DNA from: JBBROS01 sp965213855
Lineage (GTDB): Bacteria; Pseudomonadota; Alphaproteobacteria; Acetobacterales; Acetobacteraceae
Length of the DNA: 64,000 nucleotides
Direction of reading: 5' to 3'
NCBI GenBank assembly: GCA_965213855.1
Contig: CBDCAA010000007.1
Location: 372,001 to 436,000 of the forward strand
Positions 33,188 to 42,109 of the stretch are shown here, piece after piece. A program made the translations under genes and the position numbers. Numbering within the stretch: position 1 is the first letter of the stretch; each line of letters opens with the position of its first letter. The notes under the pieces are model-generated. The model saw nothing but the letters and a program-made list of their open reading frames with translations, was not told the origin of the DNA and did no database searches.

Positions 33188-34216
33188 ATGCGCCTGCTCC
33201 TGCTCTCGGCCCTGCCGCTCCTCCTTGCCGCCGCACCGGCGCCGGACGTCCCTGTCTACAAGACCTTCGGCTCCTGGATCGTCGCCTGCGACAACGTCCG
33301 CCGCTGCGAAGCCCGCGGCTTCGGCGACGGCGCGGCCGCGGACCTCCGGATCGTGCGCGATGCCGGGCCGGCCATGCCCCGGGCGACGCTGACCTGGGAC
33401 GCCACGCCTGATCTCACGACCATCCAAGCCGACGCCAAGCCGCTCGAACTCGCCCCCCCGGCCTGGTCGCTCGACCGGGAGAACAACGCGCTCTCGACCA
33501 ACGACCTGGCCGCCGTCGCCGCGCTCATCGCCGCGCTCCGCGACGCCCAGTCACTCACCTTCGTCACGCCCAGCGCGGACCGTCGCAGCATCCCGCTGCA
33601 GGGGCTCTCCGCCGCTCTCCTCTTCATCGATGCCGTCCAGGGCCGCCCCGGCACCCCCACGCCGCTGTTGGCCCCGCGCGGCAACAATGGGGTGGACGGC
33701 GCCCCCGGCTTGCCGGGCCGTCCCCGCTGGCACCCCCCTGCCCCGCTCACCGCCGCCCAGGCCAGAGGCTTGATTGCCGCCGCCGTCAGCGACCCGCTCG
33801 TCATCCGCTCGCTCAAGGCCCGCGACTGCGACAGCACGGACCGGCCCGACATCCACGCGCTCGACCCGGGCCACGCCATTGTGCTGATGCCCTGCAGCCA
33901 CGGCCCGTATCAGAGCTGGAGCCTGGCCGTTCTCATTCCCCGCAACGGCGGTCCCGCCACACTTTTCGACGACACCCTGCCCGCCCTGCCGCCCAGTTCA
34001 AGCGAGATGCGCGGCTTCCTTGTCGAGGGCGGCTTCGATCCGGTTCGTGGCGAGCTCTCGATGGCAGCCAGGGGCCGCGGCCCCGCCGATTGCGGCGTGT
34101 CTGCGACCTGGGTCTGGAGCGCCGGCGCCTTCCGCCTCACCCGCGAAGCCTACCTCGAGCCCTGTGGCGGCGCCGCCCCGGGCGACTGGCCCGAGCTGTT
34201 CCGCACGAAACGCTAG
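33188..34216 (+). CDS. DUF1176 periplasmic protein, copy 2
   Basis: A 342-residue exported paralogue of the preceding gene with the same signal peptide type, FGSWIVACDNVRRCEARGFG near the mature N-terminus, and ADCGVSATWVWSAGAFRLTR near the end. The centre has a short collagen-like run (GNNGVDGAPGLPGRP). The two copies clearly arose by tandem duplication but have diverged substantially in the middle. The start is ATG; the MOSC gene begins three bases after the stop. Confidence 0.75.
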   Translation: MRLLLLSALPLLLAAAPAPDVPVYKTFGSWIVACDNVRRCEARGFGDGAAADLRIVRDAGPAMPRATLTWDATPDLTTIQADAKPLELAPPAWSLDRENNALSTNDLAAVAALIAALRDAQSLTFVTPSADRRSIPLQGLSAALLFIDAVQGRPGTPTPLLAPRGNNGVDGAPGLPGRPRWHPPAPLTAAQARGLIAAAVSDPLVIRSLKARDCDSTDRPDIHALDPGHAIVLMPCSHGPYQSWSLAVLIPRNGGPATLFDDTLPALPPSSSEMRGFLVEGGFDPVRGELSMAARGRGPADCGVSATWVWSAGAFRLTREAYLEPCGGAAPGDWPELFRTKR

Positions 34217-34219
34217 CCG

Positions 34220-35020
34220 GTGCGTGTCGCAGCCCTCGCAATCTACCCCGTGAAAGGATTGCGCGGCCTGTCGCTAAGCCACGCCCGGGTCGAACGGTGC
34301 GGCCTCGAGGGCGACCGCCGCTGGGCGATCGCAACTCCGGACGGCAAGGCCCTGACCCAACGCGACCTTCCGGCGATGGCCCGGATCGACGCCCGTTACG
34401 AGGAAGACGCGCTTCGCCTGGAGGCCGCCGGCTATGGCGGGACGGACGCCCGCCCCACGCCCGACCCCGTCAGCGTCGATGTCTGGGGCACCGTCGTCCC
34501 CATGTGCACGGGCACGCCGGCCGCTTCCGCCTGGCTGTCTCGCGTGCTCGGCACCCCCTGCACCCTCGCCTACATGACCGACCCCGCGTCGCGCCGCGTC
34601 ACGCCGGATCTCGCGCGGCCCGGCGACGTCGTCAGCCTCGCCGACGGCTTCCCGCTCCTCGTCGTGAACCAGGCCAGCCTGGCCGATCTCAATCGCCGCT
34701 TGGCCACCCCCGTGACCATCGATCGCTTCCGTCCCAACCTGGTGGTCGACGAGGCCCCGGCCTGGGCCGAGGACGGGTGGAGCGGTGTCGCCACGCCCAC
34801 GGTCTGCCTCCGCCTTGCCTCGCCGTGCAGCCGCTGCAAGGTCATCACTCTCGACCAGCGCACCGGGGACGCCCCCGCCCGCACCGAACCGCTGCGAACG
34901 CTCGGCACGTTCCACCGCGACGATGGCGGCCGGATCGCTTTCGGCTGCAACGCCATCCCCGAAAGTCTCGGGTTGATCACGGTAGGCGACCCCGTCCGAT
35001 CCCTGTCACCTCCGGGGTGA
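34220..35020 (+). CDS. MOSC-domain protein
   Basis: A 266-residue protein with an N-terminal beta-barrel domain (AIYPVKGLRGLSLSHARVER, GLEGDRRWAI) and a C-terminal MOSC domain. The latter includes FRPNLVV, a cysteine in SPCSRCKVITLDQRTG that would bind a molybdenum cofactor sulfur, and FGCNAIPESLG. Relatives (YcbX, mARC) reduce N-hydroxylated compounds with a molybdenum cofactor. It lacks the ferredoxin domain of YcbX. The start is a GTG directly after the previous stop. Confidence 0.82.
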   Translation: MRVAALAIYPVKGLRGLSLSHARVERCGLEGDRRWAIATPDGKALTQRDLPAMARIDARYEEDALRLEAAGYGGTDARPTPDPVSVDVWGTVVPMCTGTPAASAWLSRVLGTPCTLAYMTDPASRRVTPDLARPGDVVSLADGFPLLVVNQASLADLNRRLATPVTIDRFRPNLVVDEAPAWAEDGWSGVATPTVCLRLASPCSRCKVITLDQRTGDAPARTEPLRTLGTFHRDDGGRIAFGCNAIPESLGLITVGDPVRSLSPPG

Positions 35021-35055
35021 TCCGGCCCCAGCGGCCCATCGGTCGTCTTGCACCG

Positions 35056-35071
35056 ATAAAGATATCCTTAT
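35056..35071. promoter_or_regulatory. Palindrome before ahcY (SahR-like operator)
   Basis: ATAAAGATATCCTTAT is a 16-base imperfect palindrome (14 of 16 positions symmetric), AT-rich within GC-rich DNA, 31 bases before the ahcY start. Form and position match operators of SahR, the ArsR-family S-adenosylhomocysteine sensor that controls ahcY in many proteobacteria. Assignment to SahR is an inference. Confidence 0.55.
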
Positions 35072-35102
35072 ATACCGCAGCCAACCGCTGGAGACTGACC
35101 CG

Positions 35103-36413
35103 ATGCCCGACATGAACATCACGTCCGAAGACTTCAAAGTCCGCGACATCTCGCTCGCCGCCTGGGGCCGCAAGGAGATTTCGATGGCCGAGGACGAGAT
35201 GCCCGGCCTGATGGCCCTCCGCTCCGAATACGGTGCCAGCAAGCCGCTGGCCGGCGCCCGCATCAGCGGCAGCCTGCACATGACGATCCAGACGGCCGTG
35301 CTGATCGAAACGTTGACCGCGCTGGGCGCGACGGTCCGCTGGTCGTCCTGCAACATCTTCAGCACGCAGGACCACGCCGCCGCGGCCGTCGCCGCCGCCG
35401 GCATCCCTGTCTTCGCCTGGAAGGGCATGAGCGAGGAGGAGTTCTGGTGGGCCGTGGAAGCGACCATCACCGGCCCGAACGGCTGGACGCCGAACATGAT
35501 CCTTGATGACGGCGGCGACCTCACCAAGGTCATGCACGACAGGTTCCCCGCCATGCTCGACCACATCAAGGGCATCAGCGAGGAGACCACGACCGGCGTG
35601 CACCGCCTGTGGGACATGGCCCGGGCCGGCACCCTCAAAGTGCCCGCGATCAACGTGAACGACAGCGTGACGAAGTCGAAGTTCGACAACCTGTATGGCT
35701 GCAAGGAGTCGCTGGTCGACGCCATCCGCCGCGGCACGGACGTCATGATGGCGGGCAAGGTCGCGGTGGTGGCCGGGTATGGCGACGTCGGCAAGGGCTC
35801 GGCCGCCAGCCTCAAGAATGGCGGTTGCCGCGTGCTGGTCACCGAGGTCGACCCGATCTGCGCGCTGCAGGCCGCGATGGAGGGCTACGAGGTCGTGACC
35901 ATGGACGATGCCGCACCGCGCGGGGACATCTTCGTGACGGCCACCGGCAACATCGACGTCATCAACATCGACCACATGCGCGCCATGAAGCATCGCGCCA
36001 TCGTTTGCAACATCGGCCACTTCGACAGCGAGATCCAGATCGAGGCGCTGCGCAACTACACCTGGGATAACGTGAAGCCCCAGGTCGACGAGGTCGTCTT
36101 TCCCGATGGCAAGCGCCTCATCGTCCTGTCCGAGGGGCGCCTCGTGAACCTCGGCAACGCCACCGGCCACCCGAGCTTCGTCATGTCCGCGAGCTTCACC
36201 AACCAGGTCCTCGCCCAGATCGAGCTATGGACGGCGCCCGCCGGCAAGTACGAGAAGAAGGTCTACACCCTCCCCAAGCACCTCGACGAGAAGGTCGCTG
36301 CCCTCCACCTCGCCAAGGTCGGCGCCAAGCTAACCAAGCTCGCCCCGGCCCAAGCCGAATACATCGGCGTCCCCGTCAGCGGACCCTTCAAGCACGAAGA
36401 ATACCGCTACTGA
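35103..36413 (+). CDS. ahcY: S-adenosylhomocysteine hydrolase
   Basis: A 436-residue cytosolic enzyme that splits S-adenosylhomocysteine to adenosine and homocysteine, keeping methylation and methionine recycling going. All signatures are present: SLHMTIQTAVLIETL, SCNIFSTQDHAAAA, the NAD loop VAVVAGYGDVGKGSAAS, VFVTATGNIDVI-type text (FVTATGNIDVINIDHM), and the C-terminal EEYRY that reaches into the partner's NAD site. Length is normal for the bacterial form without the 40-residue insertion. The palindrome upstream suggests metabolite control, and a strong hairpin follows the stop. Confidence 0.97.
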   Translation: MPDMNITSEDFKVRDISLAAWGRKEISMAEDEMPGLMALRSEYGASKPLAGARISGSLHMTIQTAVLIETLTALGATVRWSSCNIFSTQDHAAAAVAAAGIPVFAWKGMSEEEFWWAVEATITGPNGWTPNMILDDGGDLTKVMHDRFPAMLDHIKGISEETTTGVHRLWDMARAGTLKVPAINVNDSVTKSKFDNLYGCKESLVDAIRRGTDVMMAGKVAVVAGYGDVGKGSAASLKNGGCRVLVTEVDPICALQAAMEGYEVVTMDDAAPRGDIFVTATGNIDVINIDHMRAMKHRAIVCNIGHFDSEIQIEALRNYTWDNVKPQVDEVVFPDGKRLIVLSEGRLVNLGNATGHPSFVMSASFTNQVLAQIELWTAPAGKYEKKVYTLPKHLDEKVAALHLAKVGAKLTKLAPAQAEYIGVPVSGPFKHEEYRY

Positions 36414-36421
36414 CCACAAAG

Positions 36422-36456
36422 CCCTCTCCCGCTTGCGGGAGAGGGTTGGGCGAGGG
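36422..36456. repeat. Dispersed palindromic element, copy 1 (after ahcY)
   Basis: A perfect 11 bp hairpin, arms CCCTCTCCCGC and GCGGGAGAGGG with a TT loop, is followed by a GGG.GAGGGT box. The same unit occurs at 51605. It starts 8 bases past the ahcY stop and may act as a transcription end or RNA-stabilising hairpin; there is no T tract. Confidence 0.75.
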
Positions 36457-36548
36457 TTCTAAGGCAAGACATTCCTCAACGCTTCGAGGCCAGGAGCCCG
36501 TCTGCCCGAAGGCGGGCTCGGTAACGGTTCCGACACCATGTCTCCGCC

Positions 36549-37052
36549 CTAATCACCCCGGAACCCGGGCCCACTCTCCGGCGGGTAGACGTTGTTTGGC
36601 GGCACAGAAGCTGGCGGGGGTGCCCCAGCCGGCTCCCGCGGTAAGTCGCCGACCCCTGGCCGCAGCCGCGGCAGTCCCGGAACCGGCGCCACGAACGGAG
36701 TCGCGGCAGGCACCGAAGCGGGCACGACGCCCCCCTGCAGCCCGGCCCCGCTGAACGCCGACTCCACCGGCAATCCACAGACCGGCGCCGGCGCCGCCCG
36801 CACCCGCGCGACACGCTGCCTGCGCATGACCCGGGGCGCCACCCCGACCGGCGCCACATACACGGGCGGCGGCAGATAGACCGGTGGCGGGACGAACAGC
36901 ACGCGTGGCCGGTAGTACGGCACGACGTAGGGCCGGTATCCGTAGCCGTCGCCGTAGCCGTAATACTGCGCCGCGGCCGGAGCCGCAGCCCCGACAGACC
37001 CGGCCAACAATCCTGCGGCGAGCACACCCGCCTGAACCACCGAGATGCCCAT
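36549..37052 (-). CDS. Small secreted proline/glycine-rich protein
   Basis: A 167-residue protein with a signal peptide (VLAAGLLAGSVGAAAPAAAQ, cleaved after AAA or AQ). A short tyrosine-glycine stretch (YYGYGDGYGYRPYVVPYYRP) follows, then proline- and valine-rich segments such as VFVPPPVYLPPPVYVAP. Such low-complexity proteins are common at the alphaproteobacterial envelope and have no assigned function. The start ATG is plausible; the gene is convergent with ahcY. Confidence 0.55.
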   Translation of the reverse strand: MGISVVQAGVLAAGLLAGSVGAAAPAAAQYYGYGDGYGYRPYVVPYYRPRVLFVPPPVYLPPPVYVAPVGVAPRVMRRQRVARVRAAPAPVCGLPVESAFSGAGLQGGVVPASVPAATPFVAPVPGLPRLRPGVGDLPREPAGAPPPASVPPNNVYPPESGPGFRGD

Positions 37053-37116
37053 CCCGCTACCCCGTCCTTCGTTGACGCTTGACCGGCCGACACTCTACGC
37101 CGCCGACTGTGACAGA

Positions 37117-37779
37117 TTATGACAGCCTGGGCCCGGGCTCGGACTGTCCGCCTTGGCTGGGCCCGCGCCGGGTCAGGACAAGGTGGGGCAGCAGCGCCGA
37201 TGCGTCGATCGCGGCCAGGCCCACGGTCCATCGCCAGTCCCACCCCGTCGTGTCACCAGACCGAGCCAGCAGCAGCACGCTGCCCAGCACAGCGATCAAG
37301 GCCGCCATGGCGCCGCCGCCCAAATCGCGCAGCCGTCGGCGGTCCGGCTCGGCCCGGAGGAAAGACCCGGCCCACCCCACGACCATCCCGCCGGCGGTCA
37401 CGCCGATCAACGCGCCTGCAGCCAGGGGCAGAGGCGACGCGGTCGGGCTGCCGTCCCGGGCCAATGCGGCCAGAGCGATCGTCAGCAGCGATGCGAGAAA
37501 GCCGGCCACGAAGCCCGCCGGCACCGCCACGGCCATCCCGGCAACCGCAACGGCCACCCATCGCACGGCCGCTCGCCGCCCGCGCGGCCAGCGGCCCAGC
37601 CCCGTGAGCATCGGCACGAATAGAAAATGGTTCGCCAACACGACCGGCGCCGCAACCAGCAACCCGGCCACCACATGCCGGAGCGGTTCACCGTGCGGCC
37701 CTAACACCTCGATCGACTCCAGCAATAGCAGCGAGGCCCCGAAGTCCAACGTGAACCCCCAAGCGACCCAACGCGCCAT
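37117..37779 (-). CDS. Integral membrane protein of unknown function
   Basis: A 220-residue protein with about six hydrophobic segments, beginning MARWVAWGFTLDFGASLLLL. No family signature is recognised. Arg-rich loops (RWPRGRRAA, RAEPDRRRLRDLG) follow positive-inside spacing. It lies seven bases after the ferredoxin reductase gene on the same strand and may be co-transcribed with it. Confidence 0.5.
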   Translation of the reverse strand: MARWVAWGFTLDFGASLLLLESIEVLGPHGEPLRHVVAGLLVAAPVVLANHFLFVPMLTGLGRWPRGRRAAVRWVAVAVAGMAVAVPAGFVAGFLASLLTIALAALARDGSPTASPLPLAAGALIGVTAGGMVVGWAGSFLRAEPDRRRLRDLGGGAMAALIAVLGSVLLLARSGDTTGWDWRWTVGLAAIDASALLPHLVLTRRGPSQGGQSEPGPRLS

Positions 37780-37786
37780 CTCCGCC

Positions 37787-38560
37787 TTACTTCTCGACGA
37801 ACGCCTTCTCGATGACATACGTCCCCGGCCGGTTCGCGCTGCCTTCTGTGAACCCGCGCCCGTCCAGCATCGCCACCATGTCCGCCAGGAACCCCGGCGA
37901 CCCGCACAGCATCACCCGGTCCCGCGCCGGCCCCAGCGGGGGCAAGCCCAGCTCGTCCGTCAGCTTGGCGCTTTCCAGCAGGTCTGTGATCCGCCCGGTG
38001 TGCACGAACGGCTCCCGCGTCGCCGTCGGGTAGTACCGCAGCTTCTCCGACACCAGCTCGCCCAGCAGCTCGTCGCCCTGCAGCCCTGCCACCAGCTGCC
38101 GCCCGTATTCGAGTTCCGCCACCTGACGGCAGCCATGGACCAGCACGATCTGCTCGAACCGCTCGTACACGTCGGGGTCCCGGATGATGCTCGCGAACGG
38201 CGCCAATCCCGTCCCCGTCCCCAGCAGGAACAGGGTCTGCCCCGGCACCAGGCTGTCTTGCACCAGGGTGCCGACCGGCTTGCGCCCGACCAGCACCGTG
38301 TCGCCGGGTTGCAGATGCTGCAGGCGGGACGTCAGCGGCCCGTTCGGCGCGATGATGCTGAAGAACTCCAGCGCTTCGTCATACACCGCACTCGCCATGC
38401 TGTAGGCCCGCATCAGCGGCTTCCCGTCCACCGGCATGCCGATCATGGTGAACTGGCCCGAAAGGAAGCGGAATGCAGGGTCGCGTGTCGTACGGAAGCT
38501 GAACAGCGTGTCCGTCCAGTGGCGGACGTCCAGCACGGTCTCGGTGTTGAAAGCTGACAT
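37787..38560 (-). CDS. fpr: Ferredoxin/flavodoxin-NADP reductase
   Basis: A 257-residue FAD enzyme of the bacterial Fpr class: RAYSMASAVYDEALEFFSII (FAD-binding RxYS), GPLTSRLQHLQPGDTVLVG, FLLGTGTGLAPFASIIRD (NADP pyrophosphate loop), VMLCGSPGFLADM, and the C-terminal extension ending YVIEKAFVEK that stacks on FAD. It passes electrons between NADPH and ferredoxin or flavodoxin, often in oxidative stress. The start is ATG; the upstream open frame is not needed. Confidence 0.93.
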   Translation of the reverse strand: MSAFNTETVLDVRHWTDTLFSFRTTRDPAFRFLSGQFTMIGMPVDGKPLMRAYSMASAVYDEALEFFSIIAPNGPLTSRLQHLQPGDTVLVGRKPVGTLVQDSLVPGQTLFLLGTGTGLAPFASIIRDPDVYERFEQIVLVHGCRQVAELEYGRQLVAGLQGDELLGELVSEKLRYYPTATREPFVHTGRITDLLESAKLTDELGLPPLGPARDRVMLCGSPGFLADMVAMLDGRGFTEGSANRPGTYVIEKAFVEK

Positions 38561-38609
38561 TCCGGACGATCTCGCAAATGCGAAAGGGACCGTCAATGGC
38601 GCCGGCGGC

Positions 38610-39257
38610 TCAGCCGGCTGGCACCGGTGCGGGCATGCGCGCCCGCACGACCGCCGCCATGACGGCGGCGATCCCCGCCGCGATCCACAACCCATGCAGA
38701 CCGATCGCCCGATACGCCGCCGCCCCCAGCCCGCCGCCCACCACCATCCCCAGCCACAGCAGCGCGTCCGGCAGCGCCAGCGCCCAGCGCCCACCCAGCA
38801 TCGCCTCGGCGACGCGCTGCCCGAACCGCACCAGCGTCCCGGTCATGTAGGTCAGCCCGATCCCGGCCTGCCCGTCTTTCTGGAACACTGTGTTCTCCGT
38901 CCCCATCGCCAGCGCCGCCAGCAACCCGCACGGCACGACCCAGCCCAGGGCGCCGAGCACCGCCGCGCCGGCCAGGATCGCCCCCATCAGCAGCAGCACC
39001 GTGGGGGCCCGCCGCGCCCCGAGCGGCCGCCCCGCCCAAGTGCCGACCATCACCCCCGCCACGAAAGCCGCGACGATGCCCGCCGCCAGCGCCGTCCGCC
39101 CGCCCAGCCCCTCGATCCCCGAGATTCCCAGCACGGTCGAGTTCCCGCTCATGAACGCCACGAAAAGTCCGCCCAGCGCCAGGTAGCCCTGCGCGTCCAC
39201 GAACCCGGCCAGCATCGACAGCGCGATCGCCAGCCCCTGCGTCAATCTTGGACCCAC
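38610..39257 (-). CDS. YoaK/DUF1275-family membrane protein
   Basis: A 215-residue inner-membrane protein with about six to seven helices. It begins at a GTG and carries the family's first motif ALSMLAGFVDAQGYLALGGL, then VAFMSGNSTVLG, and a later LAMGTENTVFQKDG and LTYMTGTLVRFGQR. These match DUF1275 proteins, whose function is unsettled (transport is suspected). Assigned from these motifs; no partner gene is evident. Confidence 0.8.
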   Translation of the reverse strand: MGPRLTQGLAIALSMLAGFVDAQGYLALGGLFVAFMSGNSTVLGISGIEGLGGRTALAAGIVAAFVAGVMVGTWAGRPLGARRAPTVLLLMGAILAGAAVLGALGWVVPCGLLAALAMGTENTVFQKDGQAGIGLTYMTGTLVRFGQRVAEAMLGGRWALALPDALLWLGMVVGGGLGAAAYRAIGLHGLWIAAGIAAVMAAVVRARMPAPVPAG

Positions 39258-39352
39258 GCACCCTCCATCCCGGGCCGGTCCCGGTTCAAGGCCCAGCCAA
39301 GCTCGGTCAAACCCGTCACGCCATCATCCGTCCGGCGCTGGCATCAACCCCG

Positions 39353-40933
39353 TCAGCCTTTCGTCACGTTCCAGAACAGCGGCGGCTGGGCCTTGAGCTG
39401 TCCGGTGACGTTGGACCGCCACGCCGCCGACTGGAAATACTGGCCCAGCGGCACCTGCGCCGGGTTGGTGAATGCCTGCGTCTGGATCTCCGCGGCAAGG
39501 CGGTGCCGGCTCGCCTCGTCCGAGGCGTCGATCCATTGCAGGCGCAACGCCTCGATCGCCGGGTCCACGGGCCAGCCGTAAAACGCGCCGGGCCCGTTGC
39601 CGCGCAGCCCCGGGGCGGTCAGCGGGTCCGTGTGGTCGAGCGCGGGGAACGACGTGCAGAACATCGACCAGCCGCCCTTGTCCAGCGGCTCCTTGCTGTT
39701 CCTGCGCTGCACCACCGTTCCGAAATCGGTCGACACGTCCTCCACGTTCAGGCCGATCGCCTTCATGGTCGCCGCGCACACCTGGCTCATGGCGTCGTAG
39801 AACGGCTGGTCGGTCGGGTGCAGCAGCACCAGCTTCTCGCCGGCATACCCCGACGCCTTGACCATCGCCTGCAGCTCCGGCCGCGGCCGGGTGCCGCCGA
39901 TCCGGTCCATCGCCGCGGCGTTGGCCGAAGGCGTGCCCGGCAGGAAGCAGCCGATCGGCGCGTTGTAGGTGCTGCTGTCCTCGCCCATCACCGCCTGCAT
40001 CACCTCCCGCGGGTCGACGGCCGCCAGGATCGCCTGCCGGAGCGCGAGGTTCGCGGTCGGCCCCTGCATCTGGTTGAAGCGCAGAACCGGATACAGCCCG
40101 TACGGATCGAGCCGCCCGACGACGACATTCGGGTCACGTTTCAGATTCGGGATCAGGTCGGGGAGCGGCATCTCCAGCCAGTCGATCTCCCCGGAGCGCA
40201 GCGCGTTCGCCGCCGTTGCAGGCTCGGGAATGATGCGCCACTCCACCCGGTCCATGAAGGCGCGCTTGGCGCCAGCGACGCTGCTGGGGGCGTCGTCCCG
40301 CGGTCGGTAGGCCTCGAACTTCGCGAACACCGCCCGGCTGCCCGCGACATACTCGTCCGCCTGGAACCGGAATGGGCCGCTGCCGACCACCTCCGTGATC
40401 TGCTTGAACGGGTCGGTCTGGGCGATGCGCTCCGGCATGATCATCGCCGGGCCGGGCTGGGTCTTGGCCAGGGCGTTCAGCAACAGCGGGAACGGCCGCT
40501 TCAACCGGAACACCACGGTGCGGTCGTCCGGCGCCTCGAGCGCGTCCAGCAGGGCCGCGATGCTCCCGCCCAGGTTGTCGCGCTTCATCCACCGTTGCAG
40601 CGACGCCACGCAGTCGCGCCCGAGCACCGGGGTGCCGTCGTGGAATGTCAGCCCGTCCCGCAGCCGGATCGTCCACCGCCGGCCGTCGTCGTCGGCCACG
40701 GCTCCCTCGGCCATCTGTGGCCGCGGCGCCAGCGCGTCGTCGGTGCCGAACAGCGTGTCGAACACCAGGTAGGCGTAGTTGCGCGTCACCGTGGCCGTCG
40801 TCCAGATCGGGTCGAGGCTCGTGAGGTTCGCCTGCGGCACGAAGATCAAGGTGCGCGCATTGGTCGGCTGCCCGATGGCGACGCGCGGCAGCAGGCCGGC
40901 GGCACAGGCGCCCAGCAAGGATCGTCGGTGCAT
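39353..40933 (-). CDS. Family 5 ABC substrate-binding protein (peptide type)
   Basis: A 526-residue periplasmic receptor with a Tat-like signal (MHRRSLLGACAAGLLPRVAI). It then shows the SBP-5 signatures LDPIWTTATVTRNYAYLVFD, WTIRLRDGLTFHDGTPVLGR, VGSGPFRF, and LRQAILAAVDPREVMQAV. Such proteins bind peptides, glutathione or related ligands for a Dpp/Opp-type importer. No permease or ATPase genes adjoin it, so it is either an orphan receptor or its transporter lies elsewhere. The IS630 element lies just upstream of its promoter region. Confidence 0.85.
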   Translation of the reverse strand: MHRRSLLGACAAGLLPRVAIGQPTNARTLIFVPQANLTSLDPIWTTATVTRNYAYLVFDTLFGTDDALAPRPQMAEGAVADDDGRRWTIRLRDGLTFHDGTPVLGRDCVASLQRWMKRDNLGGSIAALLDALEAPDDRTVVFRLKRPFPLLLNALAKTQPGPAMIMPERIAQTDPFKQITEVVGSGPFRFQADEYVAGSRAVFAKFEAYRPRDDAPSSVAGAKRAFMDRVEWRIIPEPATAANALRSGEIDWLEMPLPDLIPNLKRDPNVVVGRLDPYGLYPVLRFNQMQGPTANLALRQAILAAVDPREVMQAVMGEDSSTYNAPIGCFLPGTPSANAAAMDRIGGTRPRPELQAMVKASGYAGEKLVLLHPTDQPFYDAMSQVCAATMKAIGLNVEDVSTDFGTVVQRRNSKEPLDKGGWSMFCTSFPALDHTDPLTAPGLRGNGPGAFYGWPVDPAIEALRLQWIDASDEASRHRLAAEIQTQAFTNPAQVPLGQYFQSAAWRSNVTGQLKAQPPLFWNVTKG

Positions 40934-41052
40934 TCGTTCCCCCCTCGACTCGCCTTGTTGCGATCATCGACACGTCGGTCCTACACCGGACGTGCATTCG
41001 CTGGGTAGGCGCCATGGCTGCAGCCCGAGGCACACCCTGTTCAGCCAGGCCC

Positions 41053-42109
41053 TAGAGCACTTTCCCATCATGCCGATTCGTAATCGCTTTCCTCGACGCG
41101 GGTTGATGTGATTCTCCATGCTGGCTGGATTGGAGGCCAGCATGGATGGCAGCAGCTCTCAGCCCAGATCTTCGGTCCCGTGTGATCGCTGCCGTCGATG
41201 GCGGCGCGACCCGACACGCTGCCGCTGAGCGGTTCGGGATCGGTGTAGCTACGGCGATCCGCTGGTTGCGGGCCTGGCGGGATGAGGGACGATTGACGGC
41301 GCTGCCAATGGGCGGCGATGTGCGCTCGCATCGGATCGAGGCGTTTGGCAACGTCATCCTGGCGGCCGTCAAGGCGCAGAAGGACATCACGTTGGCCGAG
41401 CTGGCGGACATGCTCCAGCGCGATCACGGGGCCTTGTTTGCCAGCAGCACGATCTGGCGCTTCCTGGACCGCCACGATCTCACCTTCAAAAAAAACGGCA
41501 CACGCCAGCGAGCAGGAGCGGCCCGGCGTCGCCGCGCGGCGCCAGGCCTGGTTCGACGCCCAGCCTGACCTCGATCCGCTCCGCCTGGTGTTCATCGACG
41601 AGACCGGCGCCTCGACGAAGATGGCCCGGTTACGTGGCCGGGCCATCCGCGGACAGCGATGCCGGGCCAGCGTCCCGCATGGGCATTGGAAGACGACAAC
41701 CTTTGTGGGCGCACTGCGCCTTGAAGGCATGACAGCACCCTGGGTGCTCGACGGCCCGATGAACGGTGAAGCCTTCCTGGCCTATGTGCAGAAGGTGCTC
41801 GTGCCGACCTTGCGGCACGGCGATCTGGTTGTGATGGACAACCTACCCGCCCACAAGGTCGAGGGTGTTCGCACCGCCATCGAAGCCGTGGGAGCACGGC
41901 GCTGGCTGCTGCCGCCCTACTCGCCAGACCTCAATCCCATTGAGAACGCCTTCTCCAAGCTCAAGGCTCACCTCCGAAAAGCCGCAGCGCGGACCATTCC
42001 AGAGCTTTGGGACGCGATCAGGGATGCGCTCCCTGCCTTCACCCCAAGCGAGTGCGCCAACTACTTCACCGCAACTGGATACGAGCCGGAGTGAACGGAG
42101 AATGCTCTA
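41053..42109. mobile_element. IS630-family insertion sequence
   Basis: An element of about 1.05 kb bounded by TA dinucleotides with imperfect terminal inverted repeats. The left end is GAGCACTTTCCCATCATGCC and the right end, reverse-complemented, is GAGCATTCTCCGTTCACTCC. TA target duplication and a DDE transposase in two frames are typical of IS630. The right TA is part of the TAG stop of hddA; before insertion the same codon existed, so hddA is unharmed. Confidence 0.9.
41146..42094 (+). CDS. IS630 transposase made by frameshifting at an A tract
   Basis: The N-terminal frame (41146-41568) is an HTH pair: SPDLRSRVIAAVDGGATRHA and AAERFGIGVATAIRWLRAWR. The catalytic part is in another frame: FIDETGAST (first Asp), VMDNLPAHKV (second Asp), and PPYSPDLNPIENAFSKLKAHLR (Glu). 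The switch occurs at a run of eight A residues near 41487-41495 and needs a +1 (or -2) change, as expected of transcriptional slippage or ribosomal frameshifting. Both parts are otherwise intact, so the element may be active. Confidence 0.85.

Noticed and set aside
35021..35102. SAH riboswitch in the ahcY leader
   Set aside because: The leader is too short and AT-rich at the key place; no convincing pseudoknot fold was seen, while a protein-operator palindrome fits better.
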